Source: Anisakis pegreffii
Lineage: Eukaryota; Nematoda; Chromadorea; Rhabditida; Anisakidae
DNA length: 64,000 nt
Reading direction: 5' to 3'
Assembly (NCBI GenBank): GCA_035041965.1
Contig: JAPYMA010000218.1
Location: forward strand, 1-64,000
A program made the translations under genes and the position numbers. Below are positions 47,664 through 60,802 of this stretch, in pieces (position 1 is the first letter of the stretch; every line of letters starts with the position of its first letter). Under the pieces are notes generated by a model that worked only from the letters and a program-made list of their open reading frames with translations, had not been told where the DNA came from and made no database searches.

Positions 47664-50236
47664 ATGACAATCGATTCGAAACCGTCATGGCGCCGAATCC
47701 ATTCCGTCACACTGATTGGCGGTACAATCATATGCTGTGTGATACTGACAGCTGGAATGTTCGTAAGCTATCTCCTTTATAATGAAATTGCGGAGATTCG
47801 TAGGACGCTTTCACACGATATGACCAACTTCAAGGTATTACTCATTTGTTGAGCACTCTCTTTTGCATTGCCAGTACACCCCACTCAGTTCATTATTAGC
47901 CTTTTCTAATCAATTTTTCATTAAAAGTTCACTTCTATACGGCCATTAAAATTGTTCGAAAATATTTTTTCTAGTTCAAAGCAAGTTTAGGCACTAGAAA
48001 GAATTTCATGTGATTTTTAACCGTTAAGGAACTCACTGATGACGCTTGGAACAATCTGATATTGATAAAACGCTCGAATGCGGCTCCGAGTCGAGAGAAA
48101 CGCCATAATACGGGACCACCTCAATATACAACTGCTTCACCTCAATATGCAGTTGCTCCGGAAGTGAACATCAACAGTCCAGAGGTTCAACCCATATGCA
48201 GTAAGTAACCAAATCACAGGATGTTCATCGAAAAAATGCACTTCTATTCTACTTTCGTTCCCTTTTCATATAATCTCTTTTTTTAAAACTCAAAATTAGT
48301 TCTTGACCGACAAAGCGCTCGAATCGGTACTTTATAGTGAGATAAGTGAATTTATTTTTCACTTTATAGTGAATTTTATTTTTCAGTGTGTTCACCAGCA
48401 CCAAGCAACTGTCCACCCGGACCGCCTGGACCAAAAGGTGATCGTGGACCGAAGGGAGGTAAGTTGCATAAAAGATTTTGTTTCCATTTATTTTGTGATT
48501 AAAATGAATCTCGTGCACGATGCTGGTGGACTCTTTGGTGGAATTAGATATTCGTGGACTCTCAGTGAAATTGATGAGCATCGTGCACGAGATTCAACCA
48601 AACCATTAATGTTCACACATATAGTTCTTTCAATGAATTTCATCTATGGATTGTATTGGTTAATGCGGTCGACCCGTAAACGACCCATAAACTCAACTGT
48701 CTTGAAAAGATTTAGGTGCCTTGAAGAAAGTGATAATGATCGACTAATTTTCAGAGCCCGGTCCACCAGGCATTCCAGGTCAACCAGGTGCTCCTGCTCC
48801 ACAAATTGATATAGTACAATCAGTCAATACTGTAAAATGTCCAATGGGTCCTCCTGGCCCTAGAGGACCACCCGGTCCACAAGGAGTGCCAGGTGAAGAT
48901 GGTGAACCAGGAAGACTTGGTCTGCCAGGTAATAGAGGTTTGAAAGGACCACTTGGACCACGAGGGACTATGGGACCACCAGGTATCAAAAAGTTACTGC
49001 ATCTGAGATATAACGGTGAACAATGCTTTGGAAATTAACATTTCTCATCAATATTCTAATGGATGAAATCCATTAAAATGTTGATAAGAAATTTAGTTTT
49101 AGCTTGTTCCTTGAGTAGTGAACTATTTTAGAGAAATGATTATTCGAGGTGTCACGTTGACTAACTGATCCATTTTGAATAATGTCTGATAATAAAACCA
49201 TCGTTCATTTTCGACTGATTTGACCTCCATAATGTTACGCATATGGTCAAAAACTAAAATCATCATTAATTTTTTGGATCACATCTCTATTGAGATAGAA
49301 CTTTTTTCCTCAAACTCGCCAAGCAAGTGTGAAAGAAGATCCAATTCATATTCAGGAATGCCGGGACCACAAGGCATGCGCGGTCCGCCTGGAAGGAACG
49401 GAAAGATTCCGATACGAATATGCGGACCAAAGGGGCCTCCGGGTCCACGTGGACCTCGCGGTCCAGCCGGTGAACCGGGCAGGTGGGGGATGGATGGCCT
49501 AATGGGACCTCCGGGACCACCCGGTCCTCCTGGTGATTGTGGTTTACCAGGAATGGACGGTCCACCAGGACCGGTTAGCGACATTCATTTCTACTTTAAC
49601 GCTAGCGGGACGTCCAAAGACTTTTGCTTCTTCTCTCCAGTATCAAATTAAATTTGGAATCCAGGCAGCTCCCTTGTTACCATCAAGATTTTCTAACATT
49701 TTCGATAGCCAAATAACTTCCTGAATCTACACAACCTAGAAAAATTCCAGAATGAATTACGACCTACGTGAGCCAATTCGCAGGTGAGGCGACAAATGAC
49801 TGAGGCTCGAGGAGATGTATTTATGTATCACAATTGATTACTCTTTCGATTTATCTTACTTGATAAATCGAAAGAGTAATCAATTGTGCGGAAAAGGCAT
49901 TTAATGTTAGTATAGATATGAAAAGCACCTTCCCACAGGAACCCACCATGAAGCTGTGCATATATAAGAGGCGATGCTTAGTGATACTAATGTTTCCAGC
50001 CTGGACGACCAGGACGCCCTGGACTGGATGCTGAATACTGCAAATGCCCACCACGTGTCTCAACTGTGGTCGTCGCTCGGCCTGCTGTCTCGGTCATAAA
50101 ACCAGTTATTTCACAATATCCGATTCAACCCAAAACACCACATGTACCCTATGCAAGACCACCGTCTGCATATCCTGAACCTATTCATATTTTATCACCG
50201 GTCGCGAAACCACTACCCTCATATATGCAAGGTTGA
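47664..50236 (+). CDS. Cuticle collagen 2, with long proline-rich C-terminal tail
   Basis: Exons 47664-47834, 48029-48200, 48387-48458, 48755-48982, 49356-49573 and 50000-50236 join in phase to 365 residues. A basic N-terminus ([14 protein letters not shown]) leads into a membrane anchor. ELTDDAWNN follows the first intron, as in typical cuticle collagens, then a REKR cleavage site and a non-repeat spacer rich in Pro, Gln and Tyr. The first Gly-X-Y block starts at [11 protein letters not shown]; the second, after VKCPMG, runs to [13 protein letters not shown]. About 55 residues of Pro/Val/Tyr-rich tail (ends KPLPSYMQG) follow the last cysteine, longer than usual. One interruption, KIPIRIC, contains an extra cysteine. 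Two introns hold perfect inverted repeats. Confidence 0.92.
48506..48595. repeat. Inverted repeat in collagen 2 intron 3
   Basis: GAATCTCGTGCACGATGCT at 48506-48524 is perfectly complementary to 48577-48595; 52-base loop. Could form a hairpin in the pre-mRNA. Confidence 0.9.
49829..49888. repeat. Perfect 27-bp hairpin in collagen 2 intron 5
   Basis: Arms 49829-49855 (CACAATTGATTACTCTTTCG...) and 49862-49888 are exact complements around the six-base loop TTACTT. Confidence 0.95.
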
Positions 50237-50467
50237 AAGCAATCTAATAATGAAAACAGCAAGGTTTACTCGATCAAGCGTGCACCATTTTGCACGTAAA
50301 CAAACATAATTATTCAGCTGATAAGTCATATCGTTTCCTAACTATGATTAACTTATTTGACGTTCTAATTCATTAGTTCCTGAGCTTAATACGTTTAGTA
50401 GTACGTTATAATGATGAATGTTGCTATATTTTTCAAATAGAAATATCACTTGCACTGTCATAATATG

Positions 50468-50473
50468 AATAAA
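50468..50473 (+). terminator. Possible poly(A) signal of collagen 2
   Basis: AATAAA 232 bases after the stop, same strand. Confidence 0.4.
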
Positions 50474-53083
50474 AACGTCATACTCGTCAGTCATTCATTT
50501 AGTTGCTCGCAAGTTATACAGAAAATAACGACTACGAAGGGATAACCAGAATTTTGATTCCGCACAATCGAAATCTAAACACCAGTACATAAACAACACT
50601 CATTTTCTTCATCTTAGTCATTGAAATCTGAAATTTTTGATGACCTATGTCAGCTCAGAGTCATTAGTGGGCCATGACCGATGACCTGAACTATCATAAC
50701 AACCTGGTTATCCCTTCCTGATATATCAGTGGAACGGATGACTTCCTGCTGTCGATGAAGTGGGCATCAAGACGATTTTATATCGATGGCACATCTTTAC
50801 GAACGGAACGTGTGAATGAACGAAATTAATCTGACGAATGATCAAAAAACTCGATCGTAGGTAGGCGATTATTGATAATTTGAGGGATGCCAGCAAAATT
50901 TCATCCATTATAATTATACTTTATCCTCGTCAGTTTCACGCACCATTAAAAAGACTTCAATTAATTTGCGTGAAAGAAGACATGAAATGCAATGATGCTG
51001 CCGAATGAGTCTCACTATAAAATGGCGCATTCAGCGAGCGATCAAACACTTGATCCTAATCATAATATTACCCTACGATGAAATCCCTATTCTGTTAGAA
51101 AATCTTAGCAAAAATTTCAAATTTTCTGCCATCCTCATGTTCGTCTTACAGAGCAATTGGTCACCTTGCTTTTTCTAAGTTTTTTTTCCAATTTATTTGC
51201 ATTCGATTGCAGTCACTGATCAGGCACGGAATCGACTTTTTTTCACATTTCAATGATGTTATCTGCAGTTTGGTTTCCCAACCGCATACTTTCTATTCAT
51301 CTCTTGATTAATGATAAATTGATTCTATGATAAGAAGAAGTGATTATATTTATTGGTATTCTTCGATAAAACTAAACTGCTACGCTTGAGTCCAATACAA
51401 TCATTCGTGAAGTAAGCTCTTTTCGAGTACAACTTATTGCGACTGTGGAACATGCACAATGACACTTGTTTTTGAAAAAAAATCAAACAAGAATGAATAT
51501 TTTTGAAGGGCATTTTTTTGGCAATTTCAAAGAATTTACTTCTGCCTCACCACCACCTGCTGCGTCGTAATTTCAGATTTTTGCTAAATATTCTTTAGCA
51601 AAAATCTGAAATTTAACATTTTCGATTTGGTTTTCAACTAAATATGTAAGAGAAATCATTGTGGATATCCTGATGAATAAAAATTCCACTTATGCATTAG
51701 TTGCTTCTTAACGCCATGGCTTCTTAACGTCGTTCCGTCGAAGGTGGTAGAATTACATAGCAACTTGAAGATGAGTAAGAATATTACTTGAAAGTGATAA
51801 TGTTATTAATGCAAGTGCAACGATTGTTCTGCAACATTTCGCGTCTGAATTCAAAAATCACGTATTTCTTTCTCTGTTGCCAAAGAATAAATATATTCAA
51901 AAGCTGTCACAATTGTCATCGGCTATGCAAAACCGATCAAGAATGGTGATCGTGCATCGTTACCGAATGGCTTTCCGTAGTGCTCGTCTCAAAATTTCAC
52001 ATTATCATTCAAAGAAAGGAACAGTAAGCACACACACAAAAAACAGCAATAACCAATTACCTTCTGTTGAGCAAATTACCACACAAACCGGTTATTTTAT
52101 GAGGCAATTCACCAGAAAATTATTTCATTCATAATGAGATGATTCTACCATTGTGCCTGCCCAACGCAGCATTTAAACGATACGAAAAAACTTCGTTGAA
52201 GGCGTTTCAAAGTACTAATGCAATTTTCTACTGAATAGCACTTTTAGCAGCACGACCGGCTCTATACACAGCAATAGATAGATACGTGCCAGTATAAATA
52301 CGCCTTCAACTTCGTACGATCACTTTAATGTTCTGAAGGCAAAACAGTTCCGTTCCGCTGGTTTCGACAATGCTTCCAATTGATTAGATCGGTGTTTTGA
52401 TAGTCATTTATAGTTCCTTAATTGCGGTCATCGTACGAATATGAATCAGAAATTACCTTCGGAGCGGATAAAATAGTAGTATCATCGTTTAAAATTCAAC
52501 ATTAGTTATATGAATATGTTTGAAAAGGTAGAATTTAGTTAGATCAAAAATGTTACTTGAATATAAATTAACATTTAGCTCGAATAGCTGCTACGCTTCA
52601 AAATTACCAAAATATGAATGATGTGTACATAGATGGGATGAAAGTATGAATAATTATTTGTTTTCTGATCAAATTTGTCTCATTTTCATCTAAAACACTT
52701 GTATTATTTGCCACTATGAATATTGTTTCCAATACGACACAGAATCGCCTAAAATTCTCTAATTATAAATATTGATGATTGTCTACTAAAGTGTTGGTGA
52801 AATTTTCATCTACAGATCACAACCAACTTTTTTATCTTCAACTTGGAAACGTTTTGAAACTATTGTTATTGTTTTGAATGTTGAGAATGCAATCCATTCT
52901 TTGGATCGAATTTTCGTTCGATGCATCGTCGTTTGCATTACGATTGCCAGTTGGATAACCCGACCATAGTTTTCAGTCAGTTTCGGAGGCGAAAACTTCG
53001 TTTTCGTCTTAAACCTGTTTCTATGATTCGATCAGGTACTTTCATTACGTATCGATTAGGCTATTATAACTTTCAGGATTCAA
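50474..53083. other. Non-coding gap between collagens 2 and 3
   Basis: Contains the hairpin at 51569-51613 and an 85-codon frame at 51877-52134 (+), basic and without recognised features, not called. The collagen 3 acceptor TTTCAG is at 53075-53076. Confidence 0.45.
51569..51613. repeat. Perfect 20-bp hairpin
   Basis: AATTTCAGATTTTTGCTAAA (51569-51588) and its exact complement (51594-51613) around loop TATTC. Confidence 0.93.
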
Positions 53084-54248
53084 ATGATTAGTGGTGGCAA
53101 ACTGGTGATCTGCATTGGGTCAGCGGTGAGTGCGACGCTGATATTTGGATCGCTTATCACGATTGCGATACTTTTTAACGACATCAACACTTTGTATGAA
53201 GATGTTATGAGCGATATGGCTGAATTCAATTACATCACGAAGGATTGCTGGCATGAAATGATCGTGATAATGAATGGTCCGGGCGAGAATAGCGCTGTAA
53301 GTCGCAAGAAGCGTGAAGAGGAACAATGTGCCACATGTGGTGAAAACTTTAACGATTGTCCTCCAGGTCCACAAGGACCACCTGGAGATCCGGGTTACGA
53401 TGGAGAAGACGGAGCGCCCGGTATGCCGGGTAAAGACGGTGCTGATGGTGTCACGTATTTGTTCAACGAGAACGGTGGGTGTATCAAATGTCCGATGGGA
53501 CCGAGAGGTCCTGTGGGACCAGTGGGACCACCTGGACCAATCGGCCCAGACGGGCGCCGAGGCACACACGGACGAAAAGGGAACGATGGAAGACCTGGAC
53601 GAAATGGACCTCGCGGGGATGCCGGGCCACGAGGTAAGATTTCATTGACAAAGTGTTGAATTCAAACAAAATGAAATTCATCACAAAATTCGATATGAGA
53701 AGGAATAGCACAGTCAACTGATGATGTGCTATAACAAATTCATAGGAATATTTCATGAGAGTTTCCACCATTCGTCATTCTCTGTTCGTAATATCAGAAC
53801 AAATTTGAGTACTGATTCTAAGTACACCCGTTACATTACTGCATTTCCTAATCGACTTGTTGGGCACTGATCCTCGCGAGTTAAATTGCTTCCTGGTTTC
53901 GGTGTCCGTCCTTCCAGTTCTTTTTCTAGGAATCTCATTAAACAGTATCGTTTAGGTGAACGCGGTGAAACTGGCCAAAGAGGACCACCAGGCAAAGACG
54001 CTCAACGTCACAAAGGAACCAAAGGACCAAAAGGTCCCACAGGTCCCGAAGGGCTTCCTGGCCGCCCTGGTCCATCAGGAAGAAGCGGTGAGAGGGGGCC
54101 CCAAGGACCTCGTGGCCCGCAGGGTCCGGAGGGCCGACAAGGATCTCGTGGAAGACGGGGACCGCCTGGAGAACGGGGAAGTGTGGGATTGCCAGGGCAT
54201 GATGCGTCTTATTGTCCTTGCCCATCACGCGTGACCGTGGCCGTCTAA
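53084..54248 (+). CDS. Cuticle collagen 3
   Basis: Two exons, 53084-53633 and 53956-54248, give 280 residues. [20 protein letters not shown] is the start of the membrane anchor. [18 protein letters not shown] is the usual N-terminal motif, here without the intron found at this place in its three sisters. SRKKR is the cleavage site. [20 protein letters not shown] opens the first Gly-X-Y block, GGCIKCPMG separates it from the second, and [12 protein letters not shown] is the C-terminal cysteine motif, followed by a few residues. This is the most regular member of the cluster: no interruptions beyond the usual ones and a compact form. Acceptor TTTCAG at 53075-53076 lies seven bases before the ATG. 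Confidence 0.95.
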
Positions 54249-54329
54249 AAAAGCATCAGAAACACCATTCGAAATTTCTCACTTTTTTCGTCGATATCAC
54301 TTCATTTTATGCGAACGTTTAAGTCTATC

Positions 54330-54335
54330 AATAAA
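54330..54335 (+). terminator. Poly(A) signal AATAAA of collagen 3
   Basis: AATAAA 82 bases after the stop codon, same strand. Confidence 0.7.
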
Positions 54336-56558
54336 GTCGCCTCTATGAATAAATTGCTATGGAATGATGTAAAAATGGCAATCTATGAAATCAGTTACTG
54401 TACGCTTTTAATTGATAAATTAGTATCATGTTTCATGAAATCAGCGGCAGCTATCGCAGGAGGGCAGAAACATTTGTAGAAATTTGCACTTCCTTACTCA
54501 AACGTAATAAAATCAATCCTTCATGGAGTGCATGTTAGAAAAACCATCAGCTCGATCGAATGCCAATAATTTGATGCAAAAAATAGCTCCATTGAATAAA
54601 TAGTCGTTAACAAATTTGCCTTTTAAGATCACTGTACTCCAAAATTTTGCTTCAAAAGTCTCGTTTTTATCTATTCGCCACTATTATGTGAAATAAACAC
54701 GTTTGAAGTTTGACCTGCACAATTACTTACTCTTCATTCAGAGAAAAATCAATCACGCATTACGAACTTGTCCTGTTTTGAATGCTACTGCATATTACAA
54801 CTACACTTTTATTCCTTAACTGACAGAATATTGGAAACATGAATCATTATTACTTTTTGCATTGCATATTTAAAAAGAGAGTGCATGATACGGTCACCTG
54901 TTAGGTAATCATTTTATCCACGGTTATCAGTAGGCATCATAAGGTAAGATAGAATTTTTGAACACTCATGAGCTTCATCAATTTTCTCTGCAATTATATG
55001 ATCCAGAACACCCTCCTCGTTCAAACCGATCTACAATTTACAATCTTTGTGTAGTCTTGTGATAAAAGGAGTTAACCTGGATGGCAGATATTATCATCTT
55101 TACAAAACCAGTTTAAAGCAGATGAACGTTTGCGTTGATTTTTCAAAGTGTTTTAGATATCACTGGAATGATGGCAATGTTGCGAAACAATTAAATCTGC
55201 TGAGCGATTGGGGTCATGAATTACCAAATCCAAGTGAAAAGGATGAAAAAGTAAACGAATTATAAATATTTAAGTTAGACCACTGTAATTACCAATCAAG
55301 GTTGCTTTTCCAGATCAAAAATGCATCAGCTTCAATCAGTTCTTAAAATATCTATGTTATTTTTGATTTGATCATGATAAGATATGAGGAGGCTGTCATC
55401 GGCACGAAGAAACCTGGAAGCAAGCAAGCAACGCCACTTGAAATGCTTAAGAGTTATCAAATGTTCATAGTGCCACTTTAATCTACGGGGATTAGACTGA
55501 TCTATTCAGTATTTCTGACTGCACTTTACTCAACTTTCATAGTAGACCTGTTTGTTTTCCATCCTGTCCAAGGACTTCGCAGTAGACAGCCAACAGATTG
55601 CTAGGTTCAAACTTAAATTCCACCACTGCCGACGAATTAAGATTGGATTCATCTCATTATACGCTATCATCTCGTTATATACTATCAAACGACGGCAACA
55701 AGTATAACAAATATAGGTAGTTTCAACTACAGCAAATATACGAAAGATTTTCGATAATGATCAAGAGGGCGGAAGTTTTGATTCTTTTTTTGAAATGAAG
55801 TTGTGATTCTCTAAAAATAAATGTTTTTGAGGAAAATTTTGACTGGAAAGAGAAAGTGATTTTTTTTCGGAAGGAATATCGTCTTGGTTTGTCCTCAATT
55901 CCTTCGAATCGGTGACATGAAATTTAGACAGGTGGTCAGTGACGACAAAAAACTTTAACGCGCATCATTTCCGTTCCTACTCATTCCAATTAAAGTTTCA
56001 TTCTGTGATGATTACCGACAAACAAACACTTTCTTGATCAGCCAATCAACTTGTTCAATTCAATGCGAATGTGAATAAATACATTCACTAAGGAACAAAT
56101 ACTGCAGCACTTCACTAATCTTTCATTTAATTTATATTCATTCCAGACTCTGCAAGATCGTTATTTGCTGGAATAATGCTTTCAGTGATCAACCAAAATG
56201 ACTCTCTTCGATGAAATATTGTGAACGAGTAATCTCGATTAAATTCATTATCGCATAAAATTCGTTCGCATTGTTCTTAGATGTTTTGTGGCTGTTTCAA
56301 CTGCTTGTGTCATACTATTTTGATTTGTCGCAATCCAGTAATAGATGATGGTTGCTTTTTCCTAAATTATCGTTCATTTGTTTCACTTTGTATGGCTGTT
56401 ACATTCAAATGGACTATTTGATTTTCTACTAGCATCGTCTAATAGGTGATTCCGTTTCGAAAATTTTCAGTGTATTAGCTAAACAGTTTAAAATCAAATT
56501 CAGAATCTCATGTGGCGGGCCAAATATTATCAAAGACGGGCCAAATATTACCAAATAT
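54336..56558. other. Non-coding gap
   Basis: A frame of about 72 codons ending at 55265 (+) reads GVNLDGRYYHLYKTSLKQMN and ends in a charged stretch; it looks somewhat coding but has no start, splice partner or recognised family. Nothing else. Confidence 0.35.
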
Positions 56559-56816
56559 TAACAAATTGCCAGGCTTCAGACTGTTTCGTTGATATTTCAA
56601 TATATCATAACTGAAAAATGCAAAAGCAAATTCAAATTCGACCCGGTCCATGGGCCGGGAGTTGCCGACGGCTGCTCTAGTATATGTCAAATCAGTAACA
56701 ATGATCATCAAATTGACACAATATTAGTTCGCCAAACGAATTCGTTTGCTTTTGCATTTTTCAGTTATGATATATTGAAAGATCAACGAAACGGTCTGAA
56801 GCTTGGCAATTTGTTA
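56559..56816. mobile_element. Foldback element with about 76-bp inverted ends
   Basis: The left arm (56559-56635, TAACAAATTGCCAGGCTTCA onwards) and right arm (56742-56816) are near-complements, including TTTCAGTTATGATATATTGA against its complement. The loop carries GGTCCATGGGCC. The GGGCCAAATATTA tandem just left of it may be part of the element. No coding capacity: a MITE or foldback. Confidence 0.8.
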
Positions 56817-59800
56817 GCTTGAAAATTTTTCTTACAGTTCGATGACTGCAAAGCAAGTATCGTTAGATGTTGACTGGAGGAACCGATTCAGTAGTCACAT
56901 TAAAAAACGAATCAGCTAATCTGACATTCCAACATAAGCTTACGTTCTTAAAGTTCATTGAATCACTCATTTCTAACCATTTCTAAACTCTCCTATCAAA
57001 TAATTTCGTTTCGTTTTTTTTTTGATAGCTTGCTTCCTACCCTGGAACGGGTTCGTAATAATTAAAAGCGAAAGTGTTATGCAAAACCTAAAGACGCTGA
57101 AAAAATAAGGTTAACTAATTCATTAGCTTTATAAAAGAACATGCCATGCCATTCACTACCTCACATAATATTTCAGAAATTGCAATACGGTTAATTTCGT
57201 CGTCCTTCTTTCTATTTGAGAATTTTCGATCGTTTTATTCATACTTGAGCGCATTCTTGTGCGAAAACATCAAAAAAGTGCCGACTAAAAACAAGCAATT
57301 GAATTAGACTTATTACCCTTTGTTTTATCCGTCCGTTACGATGCTGCTAAACGATCATGAATTTTCAGTGAATGCTCGTCCGTCCTTTTAACTGTCACAT
57401 TGCTCCTCGTTTGAATTGACGAAACTCTGAATTTATTAAAGCACAGTCTGCATTCGAGTTCTTTTTTATTATTTTTAGAACAACGCAAGCTACTTAGATT
57501 CAATTATACTGATATATGCAAAAATTTGTCCAATTGTAAATGACGTTTTTTTTGTTGTTTGAAATAACCAGGAATCGACCACCCTCTTCTTCATTATCCT
57601 TTAATGGAATACGATAAATGACTAGAGGTAACCAACTTCTGCTCACTGTCAAATTTAGAACGTTGACACGCTGAGAGGATAATGAGCAGTTCTTCAAACG
57701 GCTAGACGGTAACAACCATCATTGTTCATGCCTCCGCCAGTGAAATTAACCGTATTTGTAACTTGCGATAAAATTCTCTTGCGGTCGACTATGGCATGCT
57801 TGAATCGTAGATCGTTTCTCGAATTTTCACACGTAAAATGTGAACGATTCTTTAATCTCACAATTTTTTTCGCTCCATCCTCTACACCTCTCAATAACTG
57901 TTTTTACATTACACTTAATGTGCAGTTGCGTGGAATGCGACAATACTGAACGATAATCCTAACGTCTTTTGACAAAAAAACTGATGTTCTTTAATTTGTA
58001 AATGTTCTTTCGCAATTTTCATTCCACAAAAAACCTGTTAATTGTTTGTTTCAATTATGACTTCGAAAATGAATTTTTCGATTCGTTGACGATGAAAAGA
58101 ATCGAAACTTTTTCAAAATAATCACAAATAGAAACGACAAATTTGTTGACATTGTCGAAATGCGTTTTGCACTGAGAAATCAGTGTTTTGTTTAAGTAAT
58201 GACTTGATATTTGCATAATATTCACAAACAAAGATCCGTTTCTCTCGACGAGTAGTCCTTCAAGCATTGTTTGATTTCAATGCCTCAATGGAAACGTGCT
58301 TTGACGAAGATATGCAAAATTGGTGTTGAAAGAAAACGGTAGCGAAAACGGTTGTTTCACACTAGCCTATATCAAACTGCTAATTATTAGGGAAAAACAT
58401 TGAATATTTTATATCTGCTTGCGAATGTTGCTGAGGAGGTTCGTTGAAAAATCCAGATGAAACATTCGTCAAAGAGTTTATTTTAATACATTCAAGGTAT
58501 CTCTGACTAAAGCATGTAAAATGAGTTGAAAGTGCGATGGTTTATCTCAAAATGTGCACAGGAATTTTTGTCGTCGATACAGTCTCTCTAATGTTTCATA
58601 TTCTTTGCTAATCGTTCAATTAATGCGAATATGAGATTGCATTTAGTGATTGATAGCTGAGACGTTGTTATTTTTTAGAAGAATGTGATCAAGTTTTGTT
58701 ATAATTTCAGCATTGTTTGGGATTGCAGGAATGATTTAGGCGTTTCATTTGTATGTGGTACGTCAGCAGGTGGTGAAAATGAGCGATATCATACTGTGCG
58801 GGATGTGGAATATAAGTTTGTGAATGCGTAATTGGTGAATTATGAGTGAACTGAATGCATAAATGATGACGACTTTGAGAATTTCGTTGATTTCAGAATT
58901 CATTGAAAATAACTGCAAGAATCGTAAGAAGACACCAGTCTTGTAGTCCGGTTTACAAAATAACTTGAAAATTTCATTATGAGGAAGCAATTATAGTAAT
59001 AATAATGATGACACTAATATTATTAATAGTAATTATAATGGACTGACGACGATCATTTGTTTGCAGTGGTGCAATTTATCGATGGATTTCTTTAGAATAA
59101 TGCAACAGGACTGACTGGTCGTGCGTTTGCATGCCCGAGGTATATGCTTGAGGTATCATCCTCGCACACAAAAATTGTTTTGAATAAATGAGTTGACTGA
59201 CGAAACGAAAATTGCTTATCGTCATTATTGCACTGTTTATGTGCCGTAATAACAAGATAATGAGGAAATTTATTGTTTTCTTCGTTATTCGTATTACTAT
59301 TATTGCGACGATTCCAGTATTCATAGCGATTGAGTCAAACAACGTATTTTTTTTTATGTAGACGATCTGCACTAGGATTCGGAAAATATTGACTGTGCGG
59401 ATAAGATTTGAACAAATAAACTTGCATATAAGAGTGATCTTAAGGCGAGCGACTCAGACGATGAAAATCACCAATGACATAGAGAATTTTGGTTGCTAAG
59501 TGCCGACCGATTCAATGATGCGCTCTGCAATAAGGATTCAGTTGTTTTGTGATTGTTCCTTTAAGGTATTTTAGTAGGATCAGGATCGTAATCCATATTA
59601 GTAATAACAATAATGGACAGCAATTCACGTTCCATTAGTGATTATATCAGTATAGCACATTGCGGTTGGGTAAGTAATTCATATGAGGGTGTAGATTTGA
59701 AATATGTTACGTCTACTTGAGCACCTGCTTGGTTCAACTGGTATTTTGATTGTTCAGATGTCATTTCCAATGAAGCGATCCCAATTTGATGATAGTCGTC

Positions 59801-60740
59801 ATGTTTTCGAGCAAACAACATCCTCTTCGAAGAATGCGAAATATGAACGCCTACTGAAGCGTAAACATCGTTAAAATACAAATCCATTGCAAAGTATTTA
59901 TTATTCACAGTCAGATCACCTGTTCATTCTCAAATCATTTGAAATTTCGTTTGCATATGCGGTAGCATGATTGGTTGTACACGGAATGGTTCAAATCAAT
60001 CAGCCAATCCGTGTTGTTTTGAAGTGACAATTGAAGATTCACAAAAAAGGCACTATTTCTGCCTGAGAGACGAACAAACATTTCTTATTGTTGTGAGTGA
60101 AAATTAGAGATAAGAGATAAGTGTGGAGTACCATGCATTTATTCTCATTCATCGGCGCTTCTTTTGAGGAACGCAATTAAGAATGAAAAGTAAGACAATG
60201 TTCTAAAAAGAGCAAGAAATAGCTGAAACGTATTGTTACGTTCATTAAATACATTGTTTTCAGATCTGGTATCTAATTTTACTTTATTGGTGGTAGATGT
60301 GGCTGACGATTTTTCTTCTGCATAATCATATTATACGTTCCATTGCATTTCATTTAATTCCAATTAATGGTGGGTGAAGTTGTGATTTGCGAAAAAGAGT
60401 TCAACAGCGGTATTGATATGATTGATAGGATTCTGCAGAAACTTCGTCGTCCTTCACTTTAGTGAGAGATCGCTTTGTAATCAGTTTCCGTTCGTGACAT
60501 TTTTTGGATGAAATTTTGTGGTTGCTTACGTGCGGCCGGTATTGTGTTCGATGAAGATTTTCGAGCATTTTCCTTTCAGAGGAGGAAAATGAACCAGAAT
60601 CTATAGATAACGTGATATATTACTGCGGAAATCCTTCGCTTTCATTTTTTCTTCGCGTATAACCGTTCGTAAAAAGCGTTTCATTGTTGATTACTTATGA
60701 ATTTATCATTCAATCCTCATTATCACAAACCACTATCAAC

Positions 60741-60743
<3 letters not shown>
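56817..60743. other. Long non-coding stretch upstream of collagen 4
   Basis: Only short frames. One on minus at 59642-59908 reads MNNKYFAMDLYFNDVYASVG and on through 88 codons; it looks moderately coding but no family is recognised. No RNA gene found. Confidence 0.35.

Positions 60744-60802
<59 letters not shown>
60744..60802. repeat. (TA)n microsatellite just before collagen 4
   Basis: About 59 bases of TA dinucleotides with one break (AATAT at 60780). It ends 33 bases before the splice acceptor that precedes the collagen 4 start. Confidence 0.97.

Noticed and set aside
48303..48809. 168-codon + frame within collagen 2
   Set aside because: It reads through intron 3 and is out of frame with the Gly-X-Y exons on both sides.
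53120..53569. 149-codon minus frame, Trp/Ser/Arg-rich
   Set aside because: Antisense shadow of the collagen 3 Gly-X-Y repeats.
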